From NCBI RefSeq assembly GCF_018130215.1, contig NZ_JAFCKQ010000033.1:19325-83324 (forward strand): 64,000 nt of DNA. The letters are read 5' to 3'. The stretch is from Bradyrhizobium jicamae. Lineage in GTDB: Bacteria; Pseudomonadota; Alphaproteobacteria; Rhizobiales; Xanthobacteraceae. Of this stretch, positions 1-8,791 are shown piece by piece; position 1 is the first letter of the stretch; each line of letters opens with the position of its first letter. The notes beneath the pieces were generated by a model. The model saw only the letters and a program-made list of their open reading frames with translations. It searched no databases and had not been told where the DNA came from. Made by a program: the position numbers and the translations under genes.

Positions 1-1
1 A

Positions 2-1327
2 ACATCCGAAAAGGCCGGCTACTTCGTCGCGCCCCTGCACGATGCCTCGCAGATCGACGAGATCTTTCCGATCGGTTCAGCGGGCTTCTATCCGATCGCG
101 AATGTCGGTCCGACGCATTATGCGATCACCAATCTCGACGCGCCGAAATGGCGGCTGGTGCGTATCGACCAGTCCGATCCAAAGCCGGACCGATGGCACA
201 CCGTGATTGCGGAAAGCGAGGCTCCGCTGAATTTCGCTGCGGTGTTCGACAGCAAATTGGTGGTCAAGCACTATCAAGACGTCAATCAGCGCATCGCCAT
301 TCATGATCTGAGCGGCAAGCACCTGTCGACGATCGATCTCGGCGGCCTCGAAAGCGTGGCGTTCGGGCGACATTTCAGGGGCGATGACCATCTGCTGCTC
401 GAGGTCAACGACTACAAACGGTCGAGCCGGATCGAGTGGCTGGACCTGGAGACCGCGAAGCCGACCCTGTTTCGTCCATCGGCGGCGAAATACGACCTTG
501 CCGATGTCGTGGTTGAGCAGACCTTCGTGACCAGCAAGGATGGCGCCCGAATCCCGATGACTTTGATCCATCGGCCGGATATCCCACGCGACGGCAGCAA
601 TCGCACGCTGCTCTACGCCTATGGCGGCTTCGGTATCTCGTTGTGGCCCTATTACAGCGACAAGATCGCGGCCTGGGTCCGGATGGGCGGCGTCTACGCC
701 CTTGCCTCGATACGTGGCGGTGGCGAATACGGTCAGCCATGGCATGACGAAGGCCGACGCACGCATAAGCAGACGTCGTTCGACGATTTCATCGCATCGG
801 CGGAATGGCTGCTCGCCAACGGCTACACCCGCCCGGACAGATTGGGCATCAATGGCGCGAGCAATGGCGGCCTGCTGGTTCTGGCAACGATGCTGCAACG
901 GCCCGAGCTGTTCGGAGCCGTCGTCTCCGAGGTTCCCGTCACGGACATGTTGCGGTTCACGAAATTCACATTCGGCGTCAACTGGGTTCCCGAATACGGC
1001 AATCCTGAAGCCGGCGAAGCCGACTTCAGGACGCTGTTCGCCTATTCGCCGCTGCACAACATCCGCAAGGGAGTGAAGTATCCGCCGCTTCTGGTTCTGA
1101 CCGCAGATAGCGACGACCGCGTTGCGCCGGCGCATTCATACAAGTTCGTCGCAAGTTTGCAGGCGTTGTCTCCAGAAAGCACCGTCTACCTGGGCGTCGA
1201 GCGGCGCGCGGGACACTCCGCCGGCAATTCACTGAGCAAATCGGTCAATCGCGAATGCGACGCGCTCGCCTTCCTGACCGACAAGCTTGGCGGCGAGGTG
1301 CGGGAATTGCCGAAGATCAGCGGTTAG
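2..1327 (+). CDS. Prolyl oligopeptidase family serine peptidase (C-terminal part; gene starts upstream of window)
   Basis: The reading frame is open from base 2 to a TAG at 1327, so the annotated Met at 158 is internal and the true start lies outside the window. The visible 441 residues cover the end of the beta-propeller and the whole alpha/beta-hydrolase domain of an S9 prolyl oligopeptidase. The nucleophile is in the GASNGG motif (Ser codon at 860). The acid is in DSDDRV (about 1107-1124) and the His in RAGHSAGN (about 1206-1229). The family cleaves short peptides after proline. The sequence LLYAYGGFGIS before the domain is typical. No operon partner is visible because the following genes are on the opposite strand. 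Substrate cannot be inferred. Confidence 0.93.
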   Translation, partial: TSEKAGYFVAPLHDASQIDEIFPIGSAGFYPIANVGPTHYAITNLDAPKWRLVRIDQSDPKPDRWHTVIAESEAPLNFAAVFDSKLVVKHYQDVNQRIAIHDLSGKHLSTIDLGGLESVAFGRHFRGDDHLLLEVNDYKRSSRIEWLDLETAKPTLFRPSAAKYDLADVVVEQTFVTSKDGARIPMTLIHRPDIPRDGSNRTLLYAYGGFGISLWPYYSDKIAAWVRMGGVYALASIRGGGEYGQPWHDEGRRTHKQTSFDDFIASAEWLLANGYTRPDRLGINGASNGGLLVLATMLQRPELFGAVVSEVPVTDMLRFTKFTFGVNWVPEYGNPEAGEADFRTLFAYSPLHNIRKGVKYPPLLVLTADSDDRVAPAHSYKFVASLQALSPESTVYLGVERRAGHSAGNSLSKSVNRECDALAFLTDKLGGEVRELPKISG

Positions 1328-1366
1328 AGGGTTTTCGCGCTATCCCTGGTGTAGCCGCGCGCTTGC

Positions 1367-2338
1367 TCAAAGCCTGAACAGCTTCTCCGCATTGCCATGC
1401 GCGATCAGCGCACGATCGGCGGCGGAGACCGGAATCTGGTCGAGGAACGCGCGGGCTTTTTCCATCGAGCCATAGGGATAGTCGGCCGAGAACATGATGC
1501 GGCCGACCCCGATCTCGAGCAGCAGATCGAGGAACGTCGCCGGAAAATTGAAGCCGGCGAAGGTGTAGTGCAGATTGTCGCGCAGATAGGCGCTGACCGG
1601 GCGCTGGAGCCGCGTCAGCTCGACCGGCATCACGTCGACGCGCTGCATGAAGAACGGCAGCCCCTCGCCCATGTGGCCGATCACGATCTGAAGTTTCGGG
1701 AAGCGGTCGAACACGCCGCCCAGCACCATGCGCAGCACATGCACCGCGGTCTCGATGTGCCAGCCGAAACCCGGGCCCGCCAGCATCTCGGTGACGAGTG
1801 GGGCAAAGCCGCCGAACGAGGCTTCGATCACCGGTTTGGGCGGCCTGGTCGGATGCAGGTAGATCGGCGCGCCGAGCGCTTCGGCGGCCTCCAGCACCGG
1901 CCAGAAGAATCTGTCGTCGAGATAGCGGCCACGCTGATGGCCATTGATGACGGCGCCGGCGAAGCGCTGGTGGCTGAAGCGGCGCTCGAGCTCCTGCGCC
2001 GCCTGATCCGGCGTCGCAATCGGCAGCGCGGCGAAGCCGGACAAGCGCGTCGGATGCCTTGTGATCGCCTCGGCCAGCGCATCATTGGTGTCGCGCGCGA
2101 GCGCCGCCGCATCAGTAGCGTCCAGCTGCTCGACACCGGGCGCCGTCAGCGAGAGCACCTGCATGTCGATCCCGGCCGCGTCCATCTGGGCGATCCGGCC
2201 CTCGCCGAGGTCGCACAAATCGCGCATCAGCCGCTCGGCGCGGCCGCCGACCTGGCGCGCCTGCTCCCTGAGGTCGTGGCCCGGACCACCGAGAAAACCC
2301 GGCGTCGCGAAATGCTCTTCAAGCGTGATGGTGCGCAT
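1367..2338 (-). CDS. Amidohydrolase family 2 (aminocarboxymuconate-semialdehyde decarboxylase-like) protein
   Basis: This 323-residue protein starts MRTITLEEHF, where EEH is the degenerate first metal motif seen in amidohydrolase-2 (PF04909) proteins. Later family hallmarks are YLHPTRPP, VIGHMGEGLPF and the C-terminal FSADYPYGSMEKA, which carries the metal-binding Asp. The family includes ACMSD-like decarboxylases and resorcylate/benzoate decarboxylases, and the HMGEGLPFFMQR stretch resembles that decarboxylase branch. The longer open frame upstream is antisense read-through into the neighbouring hydrolase gene, so I chose the Met at 2338. It lies 98 bases downstream of a serine hydrolase gene on the same strand. 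The exact reaction is not decidable from sequence alone. Confidence 0.85.
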   Translation of the reverse strand: MRTITLEEHFATPGFLGGPGHDLREQARQVGGRAERLMRDLCDLGEGRIAQMDAAGIDMQVLSLTAPGVEQLDATDAAALARDTNDALAEAITRHPTRLSGFAALPIATPDQAAQELERRFSHQRFAGAVINGHQRGRYLDDRFFWPVLEAAEALGAPIYLHPTRPPKPVIEASFGGFAPLVTEMLAGPGFGWHIETAVHVLRMVLGGVFDRFPKLQIVIGHMGEGLPFFMQRVDVMPVELTRLQRPVSAYLRDNLHYTFAGFNFPATFLDLLLEIGVGRIMFSADYPYGSMEKARAFLDQIPVSAADRALIAHGNAEKLFRL

Positions 2339-2436
2339 GGACCTGATGCTCCGCTGCCGGCCGATGGCGGCTTGTCGCCATGCCGCAGAGTCTTGCGGCG
2401 AATGGTGGCGAATTTCGGAGCCGGAATGCCGGACGA

Positions 2437-3519
2437 TCAGCTGAGGAAGCTGGGCAACACGACATCCGAAAGAACTGTCGTGCTCACGCGGGACTGCTCC
2501 TGTCCCGGCTTGCCGTAATTGCCGCAGTTGATCGCGCCGACGAGGTCGAGCCCGGGAATGACGTACAGGCGCTGGCCGCCCCAGCCGATCCCGCCGATCC
2601 AGTGCTGCTGACGCGGCGGCTGACCGTCGCCCATGTACCAGTGATAGCCATAGCTGCGGTTTGGATCGATCGTGACCACAGGCGTGGTCACGCGCTTGAC
2701 CCAATCGGACGGCACGATTTCCCTGCCGTTCCACTTGCCGCCGGCCTGCACCAGCTGGCCGACCTTCAGGAGATCGCGCGGCAACAGGCGCAGTCCCGAC
2801 GCCGTGTGTGGCTCTCCGTCGTGGCCTGTCGTCCATTCGGCCGGACCGAAGCCCATGGGATCGAACAGAACGCGGCGGCAATAATTCAGCAGCGGTTCGC
2901 CCGTGCCCCTGGCAATCAGATGGCCGAGCAGCGCGGTCGCGCCGCCGCAATAGGTCCATTTCGCACCGGGCTCGCCAACGATCGGCCGTTCGAGGATGAA
3001 ACGGAAACGGTCCGGTGCCGCCTCCATCGCATTCTCGCTGTTGCGCAGATCGCCATAGGGGATCGTCAACTCGTCCCATTCAAGGCCGAGCGTCATGCTG
3101 AGCACATGATGCAGCGTGATCCTGTCGCGACCGGCTTGCCCGGCGAGATCGGCGTATTCGGGGAATTGCTCGTAGAGTTTCGCTTCGGGCGCCGGCACCT
3201 TGCCGGCGGCAAGCGCAATGCCATAAGCCAGTCCGACGACGCTCTTGGAGACCGAGCGCAGATCGTGAAGCACGTCGGGCGCAAAGACCACCGTGCCGAG
3301 CGGCCGCCCCCAGATCTGGTCCTCGCCCCGGCCATAGTACTCAAACACGGTATTGCCGCCCTGGCTGACGAGCAGTGCATGCAGTCCGCTGACCTTGCCG
3401 GTCTCGAGCGATCGGGACAGCCGCTCGCCGATGTCCTCATTCATGGTTCGAGCGAAGCCAGGGCGCGCTGCGGCCGCAGCCGCAATCGCGAGGAAGTTTC
3501 GGCGGCTGAACTGTTTCAT
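2437..3519 (-). CDS. Tat-exported serine hydrolase, class C beta-lactamase / penicillin-binding-like family
   Basis: The protein has 360 residues. The N-terminus SRRNFLAIAAAAAA is a twin-arginine signal (consensus S/T-RR-x-F-L-K), predicting folded export to the periplasm. The beta-lactamase (PF00144) fold is recognised from the SVSK tetrad (Ser89, Lys92), WTYCGG in the YxN position, and the HWIGGIGWGGQR box near the C-terminus. Family members act as esterases, peptidases or beta-lactamases; there is no sign that this one confers resistance. A good Shine-Dalgarno (AGCGAGGT, about 4 bases before the ATG) supports the start. The YxN motif reads YCG, common in esterase-type members. Confidence 0.87.
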   Translation of the reverse strand: MKQFSRRNFLAIAAAAAARPGFARTMNEDIGERLSRSLETGKVSGLHALLVSQGGNTVFEYYGRGEDQIWGRPLGTVVFAPDVLHDLRSVSKSVVGLAYGIALAAGKVPAPEAKLYEQFPEYADLAGQAGRDRITLHHVLSMTLGLEWDELTIPYGDLRNSENAMEAAPDRFRFILERPIVGEPGAKWTYCGGATALLGHLIARGTGEPLLNYCRRVLFDPMGFGPAEWTTGHDGEPHTASGLRLLPRDLLKVGQLVQAGGKWNGREIVPSDWVKRVTTPVVTIDPNRSYGYHWYMGDGQPPRQQHWIGGIGWGGQRLYVIPGLDLVGAINCGNYGKPGQEQSRVSTTVLSDVVLPSFLS

Positions 3520-3616
3520 TGGGACCTCGCTCGTCTCGTGGTTGGTGCAGGATCGTGAATAGGATGGCGCTCACGCAAATCATCCTGCGCTCGTCTGCCT
3601 GGGTCCGAAATCCTGG

Positions 3617-4834
3617 TCACGGTTTCTGGTAGATCACGTGACCGGCTCGGATGGTGGTGCTCACTTTTGCGAGATTGCGGACGTCGCTCAAGGGATCGCC
3701 GTCGAGCACCACCAGATCCGCGTCGAAGCCCTGCTCGACCCGACCCTTCTTCGCAGCCTTGAAATACTGCGCCGGATTCGATGTCAGTGACGCCAGCACC
3801 TGACGCTCGGACAGCGCGCGATGCATCAGCTCGTATTCGAGCGTGGTGTCATAGAGCTTGATGAAGCCGACATCGGTGCCGAACAGGATCGGCCCGCCAT
3901 TCTCCGAAAACTGCTTGAGCTCGTTGACGGCCGCGGCAACAAGGCGGTTCGTCACGTCGGGAATGAGAACGACGGTCGTGTAGAGCGACAGGGTCGGAAT
4001 CAATGCCGTTCCCTGCGCCTTGAGCCGCGCCAGTTGCTCCGTCGTGTAGCCGCCTTCGGTCGGGTTGCTGTGTGCGAGGATATCGACGCCGGCGGCGATC
4101 ACCGTGTCGACGCCGACCTGGTTTTGCGGGTGGGCAAACACCGGCTTGGCCGCCGCATGCGCCACGTCGACGGCCGCCCTGGCGATGGCGGGATCCATAT
4201 TGACGACCGGCTTGCCGCCCTTGTAGACGCCGGTGAACAACTTCACACCGTCGAGATTGAGGGCCATGTAGCCGCGCGCCAGTTGCGTGGCCTCGTCAGG
4301 CGTGGTCGCCTCGGGCAACTGCATCGCGGCCGGCAGATAGGCGGGATGGCCGTCCTTCGGGAAGATGCTGCCGGCCATCAAGATCCTGGGGCCGGCAACT
4401 TCGCCCGCAGCGATGCGCTTGCGCAGCGGCAGCGTGTCCTGCGGATCCGAGCCGAGGTCCCAGACGGTGGTGAACCCCCACCGCGTCAGCATCTCCTGCA
4501 TGTGCCCGGTCAGCGGCGCAGCCGGCGCCGTGGCGGCGTTGTGCCACGCCCCTTCCGTGAAGTGCACATGACTGTTCCAGAACCCGGCGACGACGGTCTT
4601 GCCGCTGCAATCGATGACGCGGGCATCGGCCGGCACATTGACGTCGCCGGATTTGCCGACCGCGCTGATGACACCATCCGTCATCACGATCACGGCATCC
4701 GGCAGCAGCGCGGCGTCGGGCGATGCATAGAGGCTGCCTCCGCGCAGCACGATCGTTTCGGCGTCTGCGCTGGCCGCGGCAGCCGTGCCGAGCAGCCCGA
4801 GGAGAAGCGCAGTACGGAGCCAGGTCCCGGTCAT
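3617..4834 (-). CDS. Exported amidohydrolase, imidazolonepropionase-like
   Basis: The 405-residue protein has an N-terminal signal peptide (hydrophobic residues 7-24, likely cleavage near ASADAE). A metal-dependent hydrolase domain of the amidohydrolase superfamily (PF01979) follows. Metal ligands visible are the HVH pair at 89-91, His in FAHPQNQ, His in DILAHSNPT and Asp in FGTDVGF. The C-terminal DADLVVLDGDPLSDV is the small beta-sandwich region typical of these enzymes. AGAGG about 7 bases before the ATG supports the start. Its neighbours are another exported hydrolase and an amidohydrolase, which suggests a small cluster of scavenging enzymes. Substrate is unknown. Confidence 0.87.
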   Translation of the reverse strand: MTGTWLRTALLLGLLGTAAAASADAETIVLRGGSLYASPDAALLPDAVIVMTDGVISAVGKSGDVNVPADARVIDCSGKTVVAGFWNSHVHFTEGAWHNAATAPAAPLTGHMQEMLTRWGFTTVWDLGSDPQDTLPLRKRIAAGEVAGPRILMAGSIFPKDGHPAYLPAAMQLPEATTPDEATQLARGYMALNLDGVKLFTGVYKGGKPVVNMDPAIARAAVDVAHAAAKPVFAHPQNQVGVDTVIAAGVDILAHSNPTEGGYTTEQLARLKAQGTALIPTLSLYTTVVLIPDVTNRLVAAAVNELKQFSENGGPILFGTDVGFIKLYDTTLEYELMHRALSERQVLASLTSNPAQYFKAAKKGRVEQGFDADLVVLDGDPLSDVRNLAKVSTTIRAGHVIYQKP

Positions 4835-5004
4835 GGACAGCCTCTTCGATCAGGTGTGACGCCGGAAACGGGCCGGCGCGCGGCACCATAATTGCCGCGC
4901 GCGACACCGCTTTGATCGTTGTTGCTGTGGCCGGGCCTAATTCGGCATCACGTTCACGCGAACCGGTATCCACTTCGCTGGAAGACGCTCTGCGCGCCGT
5001 CCGG

Positions 5005-6312
5005 TCACTCCTCCGGCGCGTTCTCGATCGGATCGAACCGGTCGGCCTCGAGCCCGAGCAGATTCCAGGATTGCAGCATATGAGGCGGCAAGGGCGCGGT
5101 CGCATCGATCACGCCGCCGCGCGGGTGCGGGATCACGATCCGGCGCGCCAAGAGATGCAGCCGGTTCTGCAGGCCGCCGGGCAGCTGCCAGTTCTCCTTG
5201 TTGAAATACTTGGGATCGCCCACAATCGCGTGATCGATATGTGCCATGTGGGCGCGGAGCTGGTGGGTGCGGCCGGTCACCGGTTTGAGCGAGACCCAGG
5301 CGAGCTTCGTCGCCGAGGTCTCGACCACGGCATAATAGGTCACGGCATGGCTGGCACCCTCGTCGCCGTGGTCTGCGATCCGCATGATGGTGTCGTCCTC
5401 GCCCTCCTCCTTCGCGAGATACGTGGAGATGCGGCCCTGCTTCGGCTTCGGCACGCCCGCAACCAGCGCCCAGTAGATCTTGCGCGCCGAGCGATGACGG
5501 AACGAACCGGTCAACGCGGTGGCAGCGAAACGGGTCTTGGCGATCAGGAGGCAGCCCGAGGTTTCGCGGTCGAGCCGGTGCACGAGGCGCGGCTTCTGCC
5601 CCTTGGCGTCGCGCATCACCTCCAGCATCTGGTCGACGTGGCGCGTCATGCCGGAGCCGCCCTGCACGGCGAGGCCCGCGGGCTTGTTCAGCACCAGCAC
5701 GTCGTCGTCCTCGTAGAGCGTCATCTCCTTCAGCGTGTGCAAGGTCCGGCTTTCGGCCTCGGAGAGCGCGCGGGCCGCCTTCGGCGCATCGAGCCGCAGC
5801 GGCGGGATGCGCACGCTCTGGCCCTCCTCCAGCCGGTCCTTGGAATCGGCGCGCTTGCCGTCGACCCTGAGCTCGCCCTTCCGCACGATGCGCTGGATGT
5901 GGGAGAACGACAGGCCCGGAAACCGCGCCTCGAGGAAGCGGTCGACCCGCATGTTGTTCTCGTCGGCGGTCACCACGACGGTCTGCACCTTGGTCGGCAG
6001 CTGCGGCTCGGCCGCCTTCGCAGCCGTTGATGCTGCAGGCCCGGAGCGCTCGCGCCGTTCAAGTCGCTCCTGGCGTGGCTCACGCCGCTCTTGGCGTGGC
6101 TCACGCCGCTCTTGGCGTGGCTCACGCCGCTCTTGGCTCGGCTCCGCGAAACGCTGCGGCTTGCCAGCCGCGCGGTGTGCCGGCGGGCGGTCGCCTGCCT
6201 TGCGATCCTCCGTCTTGCGGCTGCGATGTCCCGATCCGCCATTGCCGCGATCCTTGGTTCGATCCTTGCTGCGATCGCCCGGCGATATCGTTCTCTTGAT
6301 GCGGCGGCTCAT
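5005..6312 (-). CDS. rluC: 23S rRNA pseudouridine synthase, RluA/RluC/RluD family, with charged repetitive N-terminal extension
   Basis: The protein has 435 residues when started at MSRRIKRTIS; an alternative start 9 codons upstream lacks a better ribosome site. Residues up to about 110 are low complexity and highly charged, with three perfect RREPRQE units. An S4 RNA-binding domain follows (MRVDRFLEARFPG...VRKGELRVDGKR), then the pseudouridine synthase domain with the catalytic Asp in HRLDRETSG. RluC isomerises uridines in 23S rRNA; which uridines this enzyme modifies cannot be told from sequence. The core is normal, but the extension makes it about 110 residues longer than E. coli RluC. In related genomes this gene is commonly near rarA and degP, as here. 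Confidence 0.88.
   Translation of the reverse strand: MSRRIKRTISPGDRSKDRTKDRGNGGSGHRSRKTEDRKAGDRPPAHRAAGKPQRFAEPSQERREPRQERREPRQERREPRQERLERRERSGPAASTAAKAAEPQLPTKVQTVVVTADENNMRVDRFLEARFPGLSFSHIQRIVRKGELRVDGKRADSKDRLEEGQSVRIPPLRLDAPKAARALSEAESRTLHTLKEMTLYEDDDVLVLNKPAGLAVQGGSGMTRHVDQMLEVMRDAKGQKPRLVHRLDRETSGCLLIAKTRFAATALTGSFRHRSARKIYWALVAGVPKPKQGRISTYLAKEEGEDDTIMRIADHGDEGASHAVTYYAVVETSATKLAWVSLKPVTGRTHQLRAHMAHIDHAIVGDPKYFNKENWQLPGGLQNRLHLLARRIVIPHPRGGVIDATAPLPPHMLQSWNLLGLEADRFDPIENAPEE
6071..6133 (-). repeat. Three perfect 21-bp tandem repeats inside the pseudouridine synthase gene
   Basis: Three identical 21-bp units (6071-6091, 6092-6112, 6113-6133) lie end to end, with degenerate copies on both sides. 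They encode RREPRQE/QERREPR heptads in the N-terminal extension. Because the unit length is a multiple of three, gain or loss of a unit keeps the reading frame. Confidence 0.95.
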
Positions 6313-6554
6313 GGTGAATTTTCGGCTCCAGACCTGCATTGTGCCTAGCGCAAATGCAGCGAATCGTCACTGCGGAATCGGTGCAAATCCCCGCGCAGCA
6401 ATCGATCTCCGCCCGAACCGGTCGAAAATGAACCATTGCAGACGTTTGCGCGTTGCGCCGAACCCGGACGCGACGCCACACCGGCAGTACCACCATTCGG
6501 CCCAAATATGCCTTAGCATGGCCGAGTGCGCGGCCATTGCTGCAGGAGCTCGCC

Positions 6555-6769
6555 ATGCGGTTTGCGATTGGGGATGCGACCGTCGATATCATCGTGCGGA
6601 AGCTGCTGATAGCGGCCGGCTCGTGGTGCCAGCCCACTTCCGTGGGAGGCGGTGCGCTCGTATTCGCGCGCACGGAAACGGCTACGAGCCGGTGTTCGGC
6701 GCCAGCAAGGGCCGGCTGCCGTCGGCCCATCCGGCGGACGCAAGCCGGCGCGCCAATGCGCAGCGTTGA
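6555..6769 (+). pseudogene. Possible remnant of an MBL-fold metallo-hydrolase (N- and C-terminal fragments, frame broken)
   Basis: In the otherwise empty 474-bp gap between the pseudouridine synthase start and the VOC gene, a Met at 6555 behind GGAG opens MRFAIGDATVDIIV. This resembles the first strands of MBL-fold hydrolases in these bacteria. About 60 bases later another frame reads VVPAHFRGRRCARI and GYEPVFG, which looks like a C-terminal end of the same family, up to a stop at 6769. The simplest reading is a gene with a large internal deletion that fused its ends out of frame. The metal-binding HxHxDH core is missing. The match is by eye and weak. Bases 6313-6554 hold nothing I can name. 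Confidence 0.35.
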
Positions 6770-6786
6770 TGTCAGGGAGTGACGAG

Positions 6787-7242
6787 ATGATACTCAATCC
6801 GGATCACATCACTATCGCGGTGGCAGACGCCGGCCCTGCGATCGAGTTCTTCAAACTCCTCGGTTTCAGAAAGGGTCACGTCGCGACTATCGACGGTGGC
6901 GTTCCCGCCCGGTACATGGGCATGCCCGCCATGAAAGCCCAGCACATCACCCTCGTACTCGAAGGAGCAGACCCTCATTTCGAAATCCAGCTGCTCGAGT
7001 TCGACCCGCCCCCGGGGACCGATCCGGGTGCGCACCCCACGAACCTTCGAACACGGGGCTTCAATCACCTCGCGTTCCGCGTCGACGACATCGAGGCAAT
7101 GACCGCACACCTGGTTGCCAATGGTGTAACTGTGCTGAGCGACGAGATGGACTACATCAACCGAAAGCTCCGGCTCTTCGAGGGACCAGAGGGCATCACA
7201 TTCGAGCTGGTACAGCAGGACGGTTCAGAGGTTCCTGGCTAG
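6787..7242 (+). CDS. VOC family (glyoxalase/bleomycin-resistance/dioxygenase fold) protein
   Basis: The 151-residue protein shows the paired beta-alpha-beta-beta-beta pattern of vicinal-oxygen-chelate proteins. The first module is ILNPDHITIAVADAGPAIEFFKLLGF with metal-ligand-type His in DHITI. The second is GFNHLAFRVDDIEAMTAHL, ending in EGPEGITFELVQ with the usual C-terminal Glu. Such proteins are metal-dependent lyases, isomerases or dioxygenases, or binding proteins. I chose the ATG at 6787 because AGGGAG lies 8 bases upstream; an in-frame ATG at 6769 is possible. It stands alone, so the substrate is not hinted at. Confidence 0.88.
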   Translation: MILNPDHITIAVADAGPAIEFFKLLGFRKGHVATIDGGVPARYMGMPAMKAQHITLVLEGADPHFEIQLLEFDPPPGTDPGAHPTNLRTRGFNHLAFRVDDIEAMTAHLVANGVTVLSDEMDYINRKLRLFEGPEGITFELVQQDGSEVPG

Positions 7243-7488
7243 GCCCCCACTTGCGACGCGGCATCGCCTGAGCGATCGCGATGTCGCGTGACTGCCCTTC
7301 ACGGCAGTGGACGTTATCTGACGAAGGTCCGCTTTGCGCTATTGCCGCGGCCTGAGCCAAAGGCGGACACCTTCGCTCCCCATTTCGGTCAATATTGACC
7401 GCAATGTGGTGCCCGTTAGTTTTTGCACAGCGTGGCTCCGGGAGCCGCGCAGTCGATTTGATCAACCAATGTCATTTGAAGGACGCCG

Positions 7489-8019
7489 ATGAAACGCGCG
7501 ACGCTCCTTGCCCTTGGCTTCCTGTGTGCCTGCGTTTGGTCATACGGCAGCGCGAGAGGCCAGACCCCATCCGCTCCGCCGCTCTCGCTTGCTCCGCCGT
7601 CGACAGAGCAGCGTGCGGCGCCTTCGGCCGCCACCGACAGCGCCTCGCCGCCGACGGCGAAGCCCAGGGAACCGCGAGCGACCGCCGCAAGATCCAGGCC
7701 CCCGGCAAAACCCAGTGGCGATGCGTCCCTTGCTCCGAGCGATGCACTCCCGCCGGCGGCGTCCGACAAGGATTTGTCCACGCCGGTGATCGGCGACACT
7801 CGGCCGTCGCTGAATCCAGGCGTCGACTATGACGGCTTCAGCGTCGGCACCGTTGACGACGGTGCACCGTCAGGCCAGGCGGCCCGCACAACGAGGTCAC
7901 GCGCTGTAAAAGGCGCCAAGCCCAATTCGGGGACGCATGGCTTTGCGGGGCAGCACTCGGCTGATCAGGAAGATGCGGCGTTGAAAGGCAAGCTTACGAT
8001 CTGCCGCGACTGCAAATAG
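7489..8019 (+). CDS. Secreted Pro/Ala-rich protein of unknown function
   Basis: The 176-residue protein begins with a clear signal peptide (MKRATLLALGFLCACVWSYG, cleavage likely after SARG). Residues about 27-100 are low complexity, rich in Pro, Ala and Ser, and probably disordered. The C-terminal part (GVDYDGFSVGTVDDG ... LTICRDCK) has two cysteines in a CxxC arrangement at the very end. GGAC 6 bases before the ATG supports the start. I recognise no domain. It may be a periplasmic or surface protein. The coding call rests on the signal peptide and RBS. Confidence 0.6.
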   Translation: MKRATLLALGFLCACVWSYGSARGQTPSAPPLSLAPPSTEQRAAPSAATDSASPPTAKPREPRATAARSRPPAKPSGDASLAPSDALPPAASDKDLSTPVIGDTRPSLNPGVDYDGFSVGTVDDGAPSGQAARTTRSRAVKGAKPNSGTHGFAGQHSADQEDAALKGKLTICRDCK

Positions 8020-8074
8020 GCCGGCATGGCACCGTGGCGGCAACTGCGAGCCGGTCTGCTGATGATGAGTCAGT

Positions 8075-8740
8075 TCAGAACAGCCGGACCTGAACCGCGG
8101 TGCTGGCCAGCTTCGGTGCACTGGCGTCGACGACCTTCTGGACCTCCGGGAATTTGGCGCGCAGCGCCCTCTCGACCTCGTTGCGCAGCGACGAATCGTT
8201 CTCCCCCGACACGAACGCGACCGTGCCCGACGCGAGCCGGTTGGCGTCACTGAGCTCGGTGAAATCGGTGTAGACCGCGTTGGCGCTATAGCCCTGCTGC
8301 AGCAGGTAATCCTGCATCTGCATCGCGAGATCCTTGCGCTCGTTGACGTAGAGCACGACGACGACCTTGCCCTTGTTGACGTCGGCCTCGGGCTTTTCGG
8401 CTACCGTCGGAGTGACCCTGGTGGTTTTCTCAAGCGTCTCGACCCGCCGGCGGAGCATCACGATCTGCCGCCTGACGTCGGCGCCCTGCTCACCGATTTG
8501 CTGGGTCTGGGTCTGCAACTGCTCGCGGACCAGGCTGATCTCGCCGCCGCCGGGCAGCTTGATGGCGAGATTGAGAATGGTCGGTGCGACGCACAGCAAG
8601 GCCGCGACGCCGAGCACGATGGCGATGCCGTTCGGAATATCGGGATTTTTGAGTATCCTGCGCACCAGCGCCCCGATCAGTCCGAGGCCGGCGAGAAGCG
8701 GCACCGCGACGATGGCGGCGGTCAGCCAGACATTATCCAT
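8075..8740 (-). CDS. Membrane-anchored protein with coiled coil and a LytR-C/SPOR-like C-terminal domain, unknown function
   Basis: The 221-residue protein has two N-terminal transmembrane helices (about residues 5-27 and 36-60). A Gln/Arg/Glu-rich coiled coil follows (SLVREQLQTQTQQIGEQG to VETLEK). The soluble C-terminal domain reads KVVVVLYVNERKDLAMQMQDYL and then TDFTELSDAN. This alternating strand-helix-strand pattern recalls the LytR C-terminal or SPOR folds, but the identification is weak. GGAGGTG 4 bases before the ATG strongly supports the start. It lies 51 bases downstream of rarA on the same strand and may be cotranscribed with it. Confidence 0.65.
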   Translation of the reverse strand: MDNVWLTAAIVAVPLLAGLGLIGALVRRILKNPDIPNGIAIVLGVAALLCVAPTILNLAIKLPGGGEISLVREQLQTQTQQIGEQGADVRRQIVMLRRRVETLEKTTRVTPTVAEKPEADVNKGKVVVVLYVNERKDLAMQMQDYLLQQGYSANAVYTDFTELSDANRLASGTVAFVSGENDSSLRNEVERALRAKFPEVQKVVDASAPKLASTAVQVRLF

Positions 8741-8791
8741 TCGGCACCTCCGGAGGTTGCCGAGATACCATACCGCTATTTCAAGGAGATG

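Noticed and set aside
1367..3079. One 570-residue fused protein (hydrolase plus amidohydrolase)
   Set aside because: The upstream 247 codons are another frame of the serine hydrolase gene. The amidohydrolase has its own Met at 2338 with the normal family N-terminus.
2437..3519. Beta-lactamase resistance gene
   Set aside because: The fold is shared with esterases and peptidases. The YxN position is YCG, and no resistance context or ampR-like regulator is near.
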